NCBI GenBank assembly: GCA_934476675.1
Contig: CAKSOE010000003.1
Span: forward strand, 88,149 to 152,148
Direction: 5' to 3'
Length of the DNA: 64,000 bases
Origin: an uncultured Clostridia bacterium
GTDB taxonomy: Bacteria; Bacillota; Clostridia; UBA1381
Of this stretch, positions 1 to 8,459 are shown piece by piece; the first letter of the stretch is position 1; each line of letters begins with the position of its first letter. The translations under genes were made by a program, and so were the position numbers. The notes beneath the pieces are model-generated. The model was given only the letters and a program-made list of their open reading frames with translations, ran no database searches and was not told the DNA's origin.

Positions 1-188
1 TAATTGCTCCGAGAGAGATTTACGAATGTGTGGGCGATGTGCCGAATGTTGTATTCCCCTGCACAAACCTCTGCGATGCGGACACAGGCAGAATCGCTGT
101 TTACTACGGTGCGGCTGACACCGTTATCGGAATGGCTTACACAACGGTTGACGATTTGGCTAAATTCGTAAAAGAAAATTCATATTGA
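1..188 (+). CDS. GH130 family glycoside phosphorylase, C-terminal end only
   Basis: The gene enters from the left edge; 61 codons are visible (frame from base 3) ending in TGA at 186-188. The tail reads VPNVVFPC, then VYYGAADTVIG, then a VDDLAKFV end, which is the characteristic C-terminus of GH130 enzymes, where the YYGAADT strand closes the five-bladed propeller. GH130 members phosphorolyse beta-mannosides (for example mannosyl-glucose, mannosyl-GlcNAc or manno-oligosaccharides) to alpha-mannose 1-phosphate. The substrate cannot be told from this fragment. The phosphohexomutase two genes downstream would convert the product to mannose 6-phosphate, which fits. Family call is fairly secure, specificity is inference. 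Confidence 0.75.
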   Translation, partial: IAPREIYECVGDVPNVVFPCTNLCDADTGRIAVYYGAADTVIGMAYTTVDDLAKFVKENSY

Positions 189-290
189 TTTAAAAGCACG
201 ACAGCAGATTGCCTTTAATCTGCAAAACGCACCGTTCATGGTACTGCGGTGCGTTTTCTGTGTTCTGCATTGAAAGGAATGGTTACACAA

Positions 291-1214
291 ATGAACAGCT
301 TTCTCACGGTAGGAAGCAGAGTTTTGGTTTTATTTCTGCTTATTTCAATAGGCTTTGTGTGCAATAAAACCAAAATGCTTAATAAGGAAGTAAACAAAAA
401 AATATCGGATATTGTGGTTATCATAGTAACTCCGTGTGTTATAATACAGTCGTTCCAGAGGAAATATAGGACAGATTTATTAAAGCTGCTGCTTTTGGCA
501 ATGTTTCTTTCGGCGGCGCTGCATATTGTAATGATAATTCTTTCGCGTATTCTGATGCACGACAAAAACGAAACACGCGAAAGAATGTTTCGTTTTGCGG
601 CGGTGTTTTCAAACGCCGGATTTATGGCACTGCCGCTCCAGGAGGCGCTGCTCGGTGCGGACGGAGTATTTTTCGGTGCGGCTTATGTGGCTTTTTTCAA
701 TATATTCGTATGGAGCTACGGCATAGTCGAAATAAGCGGCGATAAAAGCCTTATCACACCGAAAAAGGTTCTGCTCTCTCCCGGTATTACCGGAGTTGCC
801 GCCGGAATGATAATTTTTGCATTTTCAATAAAACTCCCGTACGTACTCTCCTCCGCCATATCGTACATGGCGGCGCTGAACGTACCGCTGCCGATGCTTG
901 TAATTGGGTACTACCTCGGCAACACCGACATAATTGAAGCGCTCAAAGACAAAGCAAGCTACAAATGCCTGTTCTGGCGGCTTATAGGCTTTCCGTGCGT
1001 ATTGCTTGCATTAATGTATTTGTGCGGCATACGGGGAAGTATGCTCACATCTATGATTATTGCCGTAAGCGCACCCGTTGCCGCAACAACCACGATGTTT
1101 TCCGAAAAATTCGACAGCGATACGGAGCTTTCGGTGCGGCTGGTTTCCGTTTCAACGCTGCTGTCGATGATTACAATGCCGCTTGTGATAGGCTTGACGC
1201 AGCTTATAGCGTAA
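291..1214 (+). CDS. AEC (auxin efflux carrier) family transporter
   Basis: A membrane protein of 307 residues with about ten hydrophobic segments, typical of the AEC/BASS-like permease family that exports or exchanges small organic acids and related metabolites. Start chosen at 291 because AAAGGA (273-278) lies about 12 bases upstream; the frame is also open from a GTG at 249 and an ATG at 279, the latter directly abutting the AAAGGA. It sits about 100 bases after the GH130 gene and 24 bases before the phosphohexomutase, so the three genes are probably co-transcribed. Its substrate cannot be predicted from sequence; the link to sugar metabolism is by location only. Confidence 0.8.
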   Translation: MNSFLTVGSRVLVLFLLISIGFVCNKTKMLNKEVNKKISDIVVIIVTPCVIIQSFQRKYRTDLLKLLLLAMFLSAALHIVMIILSRILMHDKNETRERMFRFAAVFSNAGFMALPLQEALLGADGVFFGAAYVAFFNIFVWSYGIVEISGDKSLITPKKVLLSPGITGVAAGMIIFAFSIKLPYVLSSAISYMAALNVPLPMLVIGYYLGNTDIIEALKDKASYKCLFWRLIGFPCVLLALMYLCGIRGSMLTSMIIAVSAPVAATTTMFSEKFDSDTELSVRLVSVSTLLSMITMPLVIGLTQLIA

Positions 1215-1238
1215 TAAATTTTGAAAGGAATGTGTGTT

Positions 1239-2864
1239 ATGGAAAAATATGATTTATGGCTTGAAAATACGTCGGACGAAGATAAAGCTGCCTTAAAGGC
1301 AATGAGTGAAGATGAAATCCGCGACAGCTTTTATAAGGAGCTGGAGTTCGGAACGGGCGGACTGCGCGGAATTATGGGAATGGGTACAAACAGAATGAAT
1401 GTTTATACCGTCCGCAAGGCTACGCAGGGACTGGCAAACGAAATTCTTGCTGGCGGCGCTGATTTGGCTAAAAAAGGCGTCGTGATTGCATATGATTCGA
1501 GAAATAATTCGCAGAAATTTGCTTACGAAGCGGCAAATGTGCTGTCGGCAAACGGAATTAATGTGTATATTTTCGACTCGCTCCGTCCTACGCCGGAATT
1601 GTCTTTTTCGGTGCGTCATCTCGGCTGTGCAAGGGGAATTGTTATAACTGCAAGCCATAACCCCAAGGAATATAACGGCTACAAGGTTTACGGAGAGGAC
1701 GGCGGTCAGATTCCGCCCGCAGTTGCCGATGAAATTATAAAATATATAAACAGCATTGATATTTTCCATGATGTCAAAACCTCCGAAAACCCCAAATATG
1801 AGGTTATCGGCAAAGAGGTTGACGATGCGTATATCAGCGCAGTTTTGGAACAATCCATGAAAGTGAAAATCCCCGAAAATATCAGGATAGTGTATACTCC
1901 GCTTCACGGCTCGGGAAATAAGCTTGTGCGTGCAGTCCTTGACAGAATCGGCGCCAAGAATGTATTTGTTGTTCCAGAACAGGAGCTTCCAGACGGAAAT
2001 TTCCCGACGGTTAAATCACCCAACCCCGAAAACATGGAGGCGTTTGACATAGCTATCGAATACGCACAAAAGCAAAATGCCGATTTGGTATTCGGAACAG
2101 ACCCCGACAGCGACCGCATAGGAATTGCGGTAAAAAACCACAACGGCAAATATGTCACTCTTACCGGAAATCAGACAGGTTCGCTTTTGTGTGAGTTTAT
2201 TCTCGGAAAAATGCACGCAGAGGGCAGCATAGAGAACGGCGATACGGTAATTAAAACAATCGTCACAACGGAACTGGTACGCAAGATTGCGGAAAACTAC
2301 GGTGTTAAGCTTTGCGAGGTACTGACGGGCTTTAAATTTATAGGCGAGAAAATCAAGGAATTTGAAAGCACCGACGACAAATTTGTTTTCGGACTCGAAG
2401 AAAGCTACGGATATTTAAAGGGAACATATGCAAGAGATAAAGATGCGGTTGTTGCGGCAATGCTTATATGTGAAATGGCGGCTGATTATTTTGCGCAGGG
2501 AATATCGGTGTACGACGGCTTGCAGAAGCTTTACGAAAAGTACGGATATACAAAGGAAATACTAAAAACCGTTACGCTTACCGGAATTGAGGGAGCAAAA
2601 AAAATCAACGAGATTATGGAAAACTTCCGCAGCAATCCTCCAAAAGAATTTGCCGGAGAAAAAGTGTGCGGCATGAAAGATTACATTTCGGGAATTGACG
2701 GTATGCCGAAGTCAAATGTGCTCAAATTTTTCTTTGAGAACGGCTGGATGGCGGTGCGCCCGTCGGGAACCGAGCCGAAAATCAAATTTTATGTCGGCAT
2801 AAACGGCGATAATGCCGATGAAGTAACGGATAAATTTAAAGAGGAATTAGATTTAATTTCATAA
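1239..2864 (+). CDS. alpha-D-phosphohexomutase (phosphoglucomutase/phosphomannomutase)
   Basis: 541 residues. It interconverts hexose 1- and 6-phosphates in the cytoplasm. All four family motifs are visible: the phosphoserine loop TASHNPKEYNG (Ser139), the metal loop DPDSDRIG (288-295), the sugar-binding loop GLEESYGY, and the phosphate loop RPSGTEPKIKFY near the C-terminus. Length matches the PgcA/ManB-type mutases of Firmicutes. Start taken at the ATG at 1239, nine bases after AAAGGA (1224-1229), rather than the earlier in-frame 1221/1230. Following a GH130 phosphorylase it probably handles mannose 1-phosphate, but dual Glc/Man activity is common. A structured repeat begins directly after its stop codon. 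Confidence 0.88.
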   Translation: MEKYDLWLENTSDEDKAALKAMSEDEIRDSFYKELEFGTGGLRGIMGMGTNRMNVYTVRKATQGLANEILAGGADLAKKGVVIAYDSRNNSQKFAYEAANVLSANGINVYIFDSLRPTPELSFSVRHLGCARGIVITASHNPKEYNGYKVYGEDGGQIPPAVADEIIKYINSIDIFHDVKTSENPKYEVIGKEVDDAYISAVLEQSMKVKIPENIRIVYTPLHGSGNKLVRAVLDRIGAKNVFVVPEQELPDGNFPTVKSPNPENMEAFDIAIEYAQKQNADLVFGTDPDSDRIGIAVKNHNGKYVTLTGNQTGSLLCEFILGKMHAEGSIENGDTVIKTIVTTELVRKIAENYGVKLCEVLTGFKFIGEKIKEFESTDDKFVFGLEESYGYLKGTYARDKDAVVAAMLICEMAADYFAQGISVYDGLQKLYEKYGYTKEILKTVTLTGIEGAKKINEIMENFRSNPPKEFAGEKVCGMKDYISGIDGMPKSNVLKFFFENGWMAVRPSGTEPKIKFYVGINGDNADEVTDKFKEELDLIS

Positions 2865-3086
2865 CAAAGGGGATGTAAAAAAAGTCCAGACCACAAAAAG
2901 GCAATTTTATAGATGAATAGAGTGCATAAAAAAACAATAAAATATATTTTGTAAAAAATTGTATTTTATTTGATTTTTCTTAATTTAAATGCCTTTTTGC
3001 TACGAATAAACTGAACCTCTCGGAGTACACACGTACGCCGTCGGGTTCAGTTTGTCCGTTCTGAAGCATTTTTTCCTATCCCCTTT
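2865..3086 (+). repeat. structured intergenic repeat, copy 1
   Basis: Fills exactly the gap between the stop codons of the convergent phosphohexomutase and Gfo/Idh genes. It starts CAAAGGGGATGTAAAA and ends ATCCCCTTT, giving short inverted ends. Inside are a CAAAAAGGCA/TGCCTTTTTG pair, a stem around AAAAATTG/TGATTTTT, and a hairpin AAACTGAACC (3008-3017) / GGTTCAGTTT (3044-3053). The right-hand 100 or so bases are nearly identical to the copy at 5345. Probably a mobile or terminator-like element; no coding potential. Confidence 0.85.
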
Positions 3087-4291
3087 CATGTTATTTCGTT
3101 TTCGGTGCGTGATTTTTCCGCTGCAAAGGTCAGGCGATGCGCTTTGAAAATTTTTCGGTCTATACTGTAGGTTTCGCCCTCCATTGCTCTTGCAAAATAC
3201 CTCATAAGTCCGCCGTCACCTCCGCAATGCCTTGTTCCGTCATGCGTTACGTGAAAATGCTCCTCACTGTTTTCCAAAAAGCGTTTCAATACGATTTCGC
3301 CGTCCTCCATACAGCCGCCGATTTCGCCCTCCGTACCCATAAGCTTTATGGTTCGCGTGTTTTTCAGCGAAAACGCCGAAACCGTGAACACAGCACATAC
3401 GCCGTTTTCCATTTCCAGTGCGGCAACCTGGTGATCGCAGACATCATTATCACACCTGTACACACATCTGCCGTAGGGACTTGTCTTTAACGCGTCGATT
3501 ATTTTTTCTTTTTCCGTACCGCATTCAAGCTTATTTATAAAATACGACGCCGCCCCCTCCGTATAAAGCTTTACGGCATTATACTGACACTTTTTAGCAA
3601 AAGCACACCCGTCCGTACACCTCGGCAGAACATCGCCCGGTGCATTTTGGGCAGTAAAATATCCGTTTGAACCATAGGAAACAATATTTTTGCAGCTACT
3701 GTCTGTAAGGTACAGCATCAGGTCAAAATCATGACATGATTTTGCTACTATGAGCGGTGAGGATTTTTTTGAATTGCTCCATTCTCCTCTTACATAGCTG
3801 TGCGCATGATGCCAGTAGCCCTCGTTTTCGTTCAGCTGCATATTCATAATTTTTCCTATTTTGCCGCTGTCCGTAAGCTCCTTTATCTTTTCGATAAAGG
3901 GTGTATACCGCAGCACAAAGCCTGTCATAAATACCTTGTCGTATCCGTCAAGAGCTTTTTCAAGAATATCTATTTCTTCTATAAGCGGCGAAATCGGTTT
4001 TTCGAGCAAAATATGATAGCCGCATTTGATTGCCATAAGCGCCGGTTCAAGGTGCATTCTGTCCTGTGTGCAGATTAAAACTGCGTCCGCAAGACGTCCC
4101 TTTTTAAACAGTTCCTTATAATCCGCAAACGCCATTTTCTCCGAGATACCGTATTCGCTGCAAAATTCGCGGCGTTTATGTAAATCCGGCTCTGCCACAC
4201 CTGTGATTTTCATTATTCCCGTTTTTTTGATATACGGCGCATACGAATCCTTACCCCTGCCGCCTGCGCCTACAATAATACACGTTTTCAT
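3086..4291 (-). CDS. Gfo/Idh/MocA family oxidoreductase
   Basis: 401 residues. The N-terminus is a Rossmann NAD(P) fold (VGAGGRGKDSY) followed by the family's EKP motif at residues 97-99, whose Lys takes part in catalysis. A Cys-rich stretch (CTDGCAFAKKC and CVYRCDNDVCDHQ) is typical of a subgroup of sugar/inositol-like dehydrogenases in Firmicutes. The substrate is not predictable; aldoses, inositols and N-acetyl sugars are known for relatives. It is divergent from the AraC gene at 4530, which is its likely regulator. GGAGG lies 13 bases before the ATG, somewhat far. The last base of its stop codon abuts repeat copy 1. Confidence 0.85.
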   Translation of the reverse strand: MKTCIIVGAGGRGKDSYAPYIKKTGIMKITGVAEPDLHKRREFCSEYGISEKMAFADYKELFKKGRLADAVLICTQDRMHLEPALMAIKCGYHILLEKPISPLIEEIDILEKALDGYDKVFMTGFVLRYTPFIEKIKELTDSGKIGKIMNMQLNENEGYWHHAHSYVRGEWSNSKKSSPLIVAKSCHDFDLMLYLTDSSCKNIVSYGSNGYFTAQNAPGDVLPRCTDGCAFAKKCQYNAVKLYTEGAASYFINKLECGTEKEKIIDALKTSPYGRCVYRCDNDVCDHQVAALEMENGVCAVFTVSAFSLKNTRTIKLMGTEGEIGGCMEDGEIVLKRFLENSEEHFHVTHDGTRHCGGDGGLMRYFARAMEGETYSIDRKIFKAHRLTFAAEKSRTENEIT

Positions 4292-4334
4292 TTATTTCAG
4301 ACTTCCTCCGATATATTAAAATTTTATCTTGTTA

Positions 4335-4363
4335 TTGACTTATCCGCAGTTTTATAATATAAT
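4335..4363 (+). promoter_or_regulatory. sigma-A promoter of the araC-type gene at 4530
   Basis: TTGACT (4335-4340), a 17-base spacer and TATAAT (4358-4363). Transcription would start near 4370, leaving a leader of about 160 bases before the AraC start codon. Confidence 0.65.
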
Positions 4364-4364
4364 T

Positions 4365-4421
4365 GCTGTTAAAGCAAAATCCTTGATTTTGCTTTAACAG
4401 CAGCCGGCGGCTGCTGTTTTT
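4365..4421 (+). promoter_or_regulatory. overlapping hairpins in the AraC leader, attenuator-like
   Basis: A perfect 17-bp stem (4365-4381 with 4385-4401) is followed by a GC-rich hairpin CAGCAGCC/GGCTGCTG (4398-4416) and a run of T (4417-4421). The two stems share bases 4398-4401, so they cannot form fully at the same time. The second has terminator form. Two further small inverted repeats follow (ATGCGATT...AATCGCAT around 4424-4443, and TTCACT/AGTGAA). The whole is the 5' leader of the AraC gene. Confidence 0.55.
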
Positions 4422-4529
4422 ACAATGCGATTCGCAAATCGCATTCACTTAGTGAACATTATATACTTTAAGCATAATAAATGCAATGAACACATTTGCC
4501 CTATATTAGCACAATTTTGAGGTGATTTT

Positions 4530-5339
4530 ATGAATGATTTGAAATTATACGAAAATATATCGGAGCTTGTTGAACGATTTCCGATAAAGGTGCGGAAATA
4601 CAGCGCAACACAGCTTACGCCGCACTGGCATGAGCATATTGAAATTCTTTATGTTCTGTCCGGCGGCGGCAGGTTCTTCTGTAATGCAAAAGCATCGGAT
4701 GCGCACAGCGGCGAAACGGTTTTTGTAAACAGCGGCGAGCTTCATTCATTCAGCTCCGAGGAAGTTACGGAATATATATGTATAATTATAAATCCGACGC
4801 TGTTTTCTTATGTAAATTACGGAAACGTTATTTTAAAATCAAAAATCCCCAACGACAGCGCTGTAACAAAATGTATCGAGCGGATATACGGAGAATACGA
4901 AAAAGCCGATTCCTGTTCAAATCTGATAATTATGGGCGAAACGTGTCTGCTCATGGCTCATCTTGTGAAAAACTATACCGAAAAACAGCTTTCGCAGTAT
5001 GAATATGACACACGTATGGCAAGGCTGAAAAAGGTAAATATGATTTTGGACTTTATTCATGAGCATTACAGCGAACCGATTACCACATCCATGCTGGCGC
5101 ACAGACATCATTTCAGCGAAAGTCATATGTGCCGTATTTTTAAGAATGCTGTCGGGGTAACGGTTACGGAGTATATTAACGGTTACAGAACGGATAAGGC
5201 GGCGATGCTTTTGAAAAATACGGACGAAAGCGTTTCGAATATATCCGAAAGCGTCGGCTTTGATAATCTGAATTATTTTGACAGGGTTTTCAAAAAATAC
5301 AAAGGACTGCCCCCAAAGGAATATAGAAATAATTCTTAA
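4530..5339 (+). CDS. AraC family transcriptional regulator with N-terminal cupin
   Basis: 269 residues. The first half is a cupin-like sensor (TPHWHEHIEILYVLSGGG, then VFVNSGELHSFSS), the usual effector domain for small sugars. The last 100 residues carry the double helix-turn-helix of AraC/XylS proteins, ending with the signature VGFDNLNYFDRVFKKYKGLPP. GAGGTGA lies four bases before the ATG. It is divergent from the Gfo/Idh gene and probably controls it and perhaps the neighbouring sugar genes. Expression may be attenuated through the structured leader upstream. Repeat copy 2 begins five bases after its stop. Confidence 0.9.
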   Translation: MNDLKLYENISELVERFPIKVRKYSATQLTPHWHEHIEILYVLSGGGRFFCNAKASDAHSGETVFVNSGELHSFSSEEVTEYICIIINPTLFSYVNYGNVILKSKIPNDSAVTKCIERIYGEYEKADSCSNLIIMGETCLLMAHLVKNYTEKQLSQYEYDTRMARLKKVNMILDFIHEHYSEPITTSMLAHRHHFSESHMCRIFKNAVGVTVTEYINGYRTDKAAMLLKNTDESVSNISESVGFDNLNYFDRVFKKYKGLPPKEYRNNS

Positions 5340-5344
5340 TTTTA

Positions 5345-5568
5345 CAAAAAGGGATGTAAAAAAAGTCCAGACCGCAAAAAGGCAATTTTATGAGAATGAG
5401 AGCAAATAAAAAAACAATAACATTTTATATTTTGTAAAAAATCGTATTTTATTCGATTTTTCTTAATTTAAATGCCTTTTTGCTACGAACAAACTGAACC
5501 TCTCGGAGTACACACGTACGCCGTCGGGTTCAGTTTGTCCGTTCTGAAGCATTTTTTCCTATCCCCTT
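5345..5568 (+). repeat. structured intergenic repeat, copy 2
   Basis: Same element as at 2865 in the same orientation, between the convergent AraC and nagA genes. It starts CAAAAAGGGATG and ends ATCCCCTT. Hairpin ACAAACTGAACC (5489-5500) / GGTTCAGTTTGT (5527-5538) and inner stem AAAAATCG/CGATTTTT are perfect here. Only one mismatch to copy 1 was found over the distal ~100 bases. Confidence 0.85.
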
Positions 5569-5570
5569 GA

Positions 5571-5600
5571 AAAGGGACGTAAAAAAATTTTACATCCCCT
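5571..5600 (-). terminator. rho-independent terminator of nagA
   Basis: Read on the minus strand, GGGATGTAAAA pairs with TTTTACGTCCC and is followed by CTTTTC. It lies just past the nagA stop. Its sequence resembles the outer end of the adjacent repeat, so it may be part of that element. Confidence 0.55.
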
Positions 5601-5606
5601 TTTGTA

Positions 5607-6662
5607 TTAAATATTTTCTCCGCTTATTACACAAAGCTTTACGTTAAGCTTATTATCAACCGCGATAAAGTCTGCGTCATAGCCAACCTTTATCCGTCCT
5701 TTGTTTACTTTTAACAGCTCTGACGGGGTGCGCGATGCCATTCTGAACGCATCCTTTTTCGGAATACCGAACTCAACAGCCTTTTTCACGCAATCCATAA
5801 GAGTTGACGTACTGCCGGCAACTGCGCCGTCGGATGTTCTTGCAACAGAATCCTTAACCGTAATCTGCTGACCGCCGAATTCATAAATTCCATCGCCCAT
5901 TCCGGTTGCACGCATGGAATCGCTTATCAGCGCCATACGCTCCGCTCCGAAAGTACGGTACAGCATTTTTATAACGCTTTTATGAATATGCAGTCCGTCA
6001 CATATCACCTGAACATATGCGTCCTTGTCAATTGCCGCGCCGACAGGGCCCGGGCTTCTGTGATTCAGCGGCGGCATAGCATTAAACGTATGCGTAAGGC
6101 AGTTTGCACCACATTCCATTGCCTTGATACTGCATTCATAATCCGCATCGGTATGCCCGATTGCTGTTATACATCCGCAGTTTTCGATAAATTCATACGC
6201 ACCGTCAAGCTCCGGCGCAATCGTGACAATTTTAATATTTTTTAATTCCTTAAATTCCTTCAAATCGGGAGCTTTTATAAATTTTCCGTTCTGCGCACCT
6301 TTACGGCTCATCGCAATATACGGACCTTCCATATGAAAACCCAAAATATTCGCACCGCCGGTCTTTGGGATTTCAATATTCACAACGTTTTTAACGGTAT
6401 CCATATCCATGGTCATTGTTGTCGGCAGCCATGAGGTTATACCCTGCTTTGCCAGGTACTGCGAAATCTCGCACAGATATTTTCCGTCCATTGTATCTTT
6501 TCCGATACAGCCGTGCGAATGAATGTCCACCAACCCGGGATAAACGGAATATCCGTGAAGATTTACTCCGTCACCGCTGATTTTGCCTATTTCGGCAAAT
6601 TTGCCGTTTTCTGTTCTTATATCAACTATTTTGCCGTCTAACAGCGCATTTTTGTAAATCAT
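5607..6662 (-). CDS. nagA: N-acetylglucosamine-6-phosphate deacetylase
   Basis: 351 residues. It removes acetate from GlcNAc-6-P to give GlcN-6-P. An amidohydrolase fold with the expected metal and catalytic residues: DIHSHG near the N-terminus, HMEGPY (Glu ligand), AIGHTDA and THTFNAM (His ligands), and ISDSM (catalytic Asp). Start set at the ATG at 6662, behind AAAGGAAGG; the frame is open eight codons further up. It is the last gene of the operon starting at 10360 and its product feeds the NagB domain encoded just upstream. A degenerate toxin-like cassette on the opposite strand fills the gap between the two. Confidence 0.93.
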   Translation of the reverse strand: MIYKNALLDGKIVDIRTENGKFAEIGKISGDGVNLHGYSVYPGLVDIHSHGCIGKDTMDGKYLCEISQYLAKQGITSWLPTTMTMDMDTVKNVVNIEIPKTGGANILGFHMEGPYIAMSRKGAQNGKFIKAPDLKEFKELKNIKIVTIAPELDGAYEFIENCGCITAIGHTDADYECSIKAMECGANCLTHTFNAMPPLNHRSPGPVGAAIDKDAYVQVICDGLHIHKSVIKMLYRTFGAERMALISDSMRATGMGDGIYEFGGQQITVKDSVARTSDGAVAGSTSTLMDCVKKAVEFGIPKKDAFRMASRTPSELLKVNKGRIKVGYDADFIAVDNKLNVKLCVISGENI

Positions 6663-6699
6663 ATTAATCCTTCCTTTCTCCGCCATACGGCGGCATACT

Positions 6700-6824
6700 T
6701 ATAGCATGGAAAAGACACAGGCAGCTTGCCTGCTTGGAAGGCGATGGCGTATACGCATATACTCCGAGCCTTGAAAGGAGGTGAGATGCGCAGTGTATTT
6801 TTCATGCTGACAGCATTACTGTAA
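6700..6824 (+). pseudogene. possible remnant of a holin-like toxin (Hol-Tox) cassette
   Basis: On the plus strand, within a minus-strand operon, lies a very strong Shine-Dalgarno AAAGGAGGTGAG (6774-6785) directly before ATG at 6786, but the frame stops after 12 codons (MRSVFFMLTALL). The lead-in, with an inverted CAGGCA/TGCCTG repeat, GGAAGGCGATG and a phrase ending CCTTGAAAGGAGGTGA, resembles from memory the region upstream of putative holin-like toxin genes in Firmicutes. The short hydrophobic peptide would be a truncated version. The end of the frame overlaps the stop of the fusion gene at 6816. Tentative. Confidence 0.35.
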
Positions 6825-8414
6825 TAGGGCCGCCCCCACTATTCCCGCACTGTTTTTCAGTGCGGCAAGCTTTATCAGAACATCGTTTGTCACTTTTTTG
6901 CACAGCGGTTCTATGAGCTTTTCTCCGGCATTTGTTATCCCTCCGGATAAAATAATCATGTCCGGCTCAAATATTCTGACAAGGCTGTCAATCCCCGCCG
7001 CAACATTATCAAGATATTCGTCAATAGCCGATTTTGCGGTTTCATCACCGTTTGCGGCCGCTTTAAATATCTGCTCACCGTTCAAGCCGCCGTTCTGCAT
7101 AAGCTTATAAAGCTCGCTGTCCCTGTTCTGCTTCGCTTTTTCCGATGCAAGCTCCGTCAGAGCCGTTACCGAGGCATACTTTTCCCAGCAGCCGCGCTGT
7201 CCGCAGCCGCACTGCTTTCCGTCCTTCTCGACAATCATATGTCCTATCTCTCCGGCGCTGCCTTTACCGTGATAAAGCTTTCCGTTTATGACAATTCCGC
7301 CGCCGATACCCGTGCCGAGCGTTACCATAACAACATTTTTGACACCCTTGCCCACGCCGACAACCGCTTCTCCGAGTGCGGCACAGTTTGCGTCATTGCC
7401 GACTCTCACCGGACAGCCGGTCAGTCGGGATATTTCGCTTTCAAGCTTAGTATTCTTAAACGGCAGATTTGCCGCCGTAACCATACCGTTTCTGATAATT
7501 CCCGGGGTTCCCACACCGATACCGTTTATGGAATGTGTCTGCATAATCTCATTGCATTTATCCGCAATAGCGCCGATAAGACTTTCTTCGCTCTCAGTGG
7601 GCGTGGGAATACTTTCTTTATATATAATTTCGTTACTGTCGTTGAGCACGCCGAACTTAATATCCGTTCCGCCTATATCCACACCTATTCTTTCGCTGTA
7701 ATATGCCGCCTTATCGCATATCAGCACAACATCGGAATGTACTTTAAGCATAGACGCAGGCACATCTGTTGTTATTTTGCCCTCCAGCAGCTCTTTCACA
7801 ACCTTATGCTTACTTTCTCCGCTTGCAAGCAGAATGATTTTTTTAGCTTTTAAAATTGTACCTATTCCCATAGTAAGCGCCTTTGTCGGCACCTCGCCGA
7901 TGCTGTCGAAAAAGCGTGAATTTGCATTTACGGTGCTTTCGGTAAGGCTTGTCAGGTGCGTGTCGGGATTGAGATTTGCGTCCGGCTCGTTAAATCCGAT
8001 ATGACCGTTCTGTCCTATGCCCAAAATCTGCAAGTCGATTCCGCCGCTTGCCGCAATCATGTTTTCAAAGTTTTTACATTCGGCTTCGGTATCTTCACAC
8101 ATACCGTTTAAAATATGCGTATTTTCTTTCTTTATATTAATTTTAGAAAAAAGGTTTTCCTGCATAAAATAATGATAGCTTTGCGGATTATCGTCTTTTA
8201 TGGGATAGTATTCGTCAAGATTAAAGGACTTCGCCTCTGAAAAATCCACCTCGTCGTTCCGGCACATTTTTCCGAGAATATTATACATTCCCACAGGTGT
8301 TGAACCTGTTGCAAGCCCGAGAATACTTGCAGGCTTTATTGTAAGCTGACTTGATACGATTTTTGCCGCTTCTGCGGACATATCCTCATAGCTGTCACAT
8401 ATTATAAGTCTCAT
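6816..8414 (-). CDS. glucosamine-6-phosphate deaminase fused to a ROK family sugar kinase
   Basis: 532 residues, one open frame with two complete enzymes. Residues 1-237 are NagB: substrate loop GLATGSTPVGMY, catalytic Asp67 in FNLDEYY, and GIGQNGHIGFNEP with His138 and Glu143. Residues 243-532 are a ROK kinase: phosphate loop GVDIGGTDIKFG, catalytic Asp341 in GNDANCA, TLGTGIGGG, and the ROK zinc set His392, Cys402, Cys404, Cys409. The kinase would phosphorylate GlcNAc, glucose or another hexose; with NagA next door the combined route would be GlcNAc to GlcNAc-6-P to GlcN-6-P to Fru-6-P. Start at 8414 behind GGAGG. NagB and NagK are normally separate proteins, so the fusion is unusual. Kinase specificity is inferred. 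Confidence 0.9.
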   Translation of the reverse strand: MRLIICDSYEDMSAEAAKIVSSQLTIKPASILGLATGSTPVGMYNILGKMCRNDEVDFSEAKSFNLDEYYPIKDDNPQSYHYFMQENLFSKINIKKENTHILNGMCEDTEAECKNFENMIAASGGIDLQILGIGQNGHIGFNEPDANLNPDTHLTSLTESTVNANSRFFDSIGEVPTKALTMGIGTILKAKKIILLASGESKHKVVKELLEGKITTDVPASMLKVHSDVVLICDKAAYYSERIGVDIGGTDIKFGVLNDSNEIIYKESIPTPTESEESLIGAIADKCNEIMQTHSINGIGVGTPGIIRNGMVTAANLPFKNTKLESEISRLTGCPVRVGNDANCAALGEAVVGVGKGVKNVVMVTLGTGIGGGIVINGKLYHGKGSAGEIGHMIVEKDGKQCGCGQRGCWEKYASVTALTELASEKAKQNRDSELYKLMQNGGLNGEQIFKAAANGDETAKSAIDEYLDNVAAGIDSLVRIFEPDMIILSGGITNAGEKLIEPLCKKVTNDVLIKLAALKNSAGIVGAALLQ

Positions 8415-8459
8415 ATTTATCCTCCATTCTGCCGATACACGCGGCAAACCGTTATCTTT

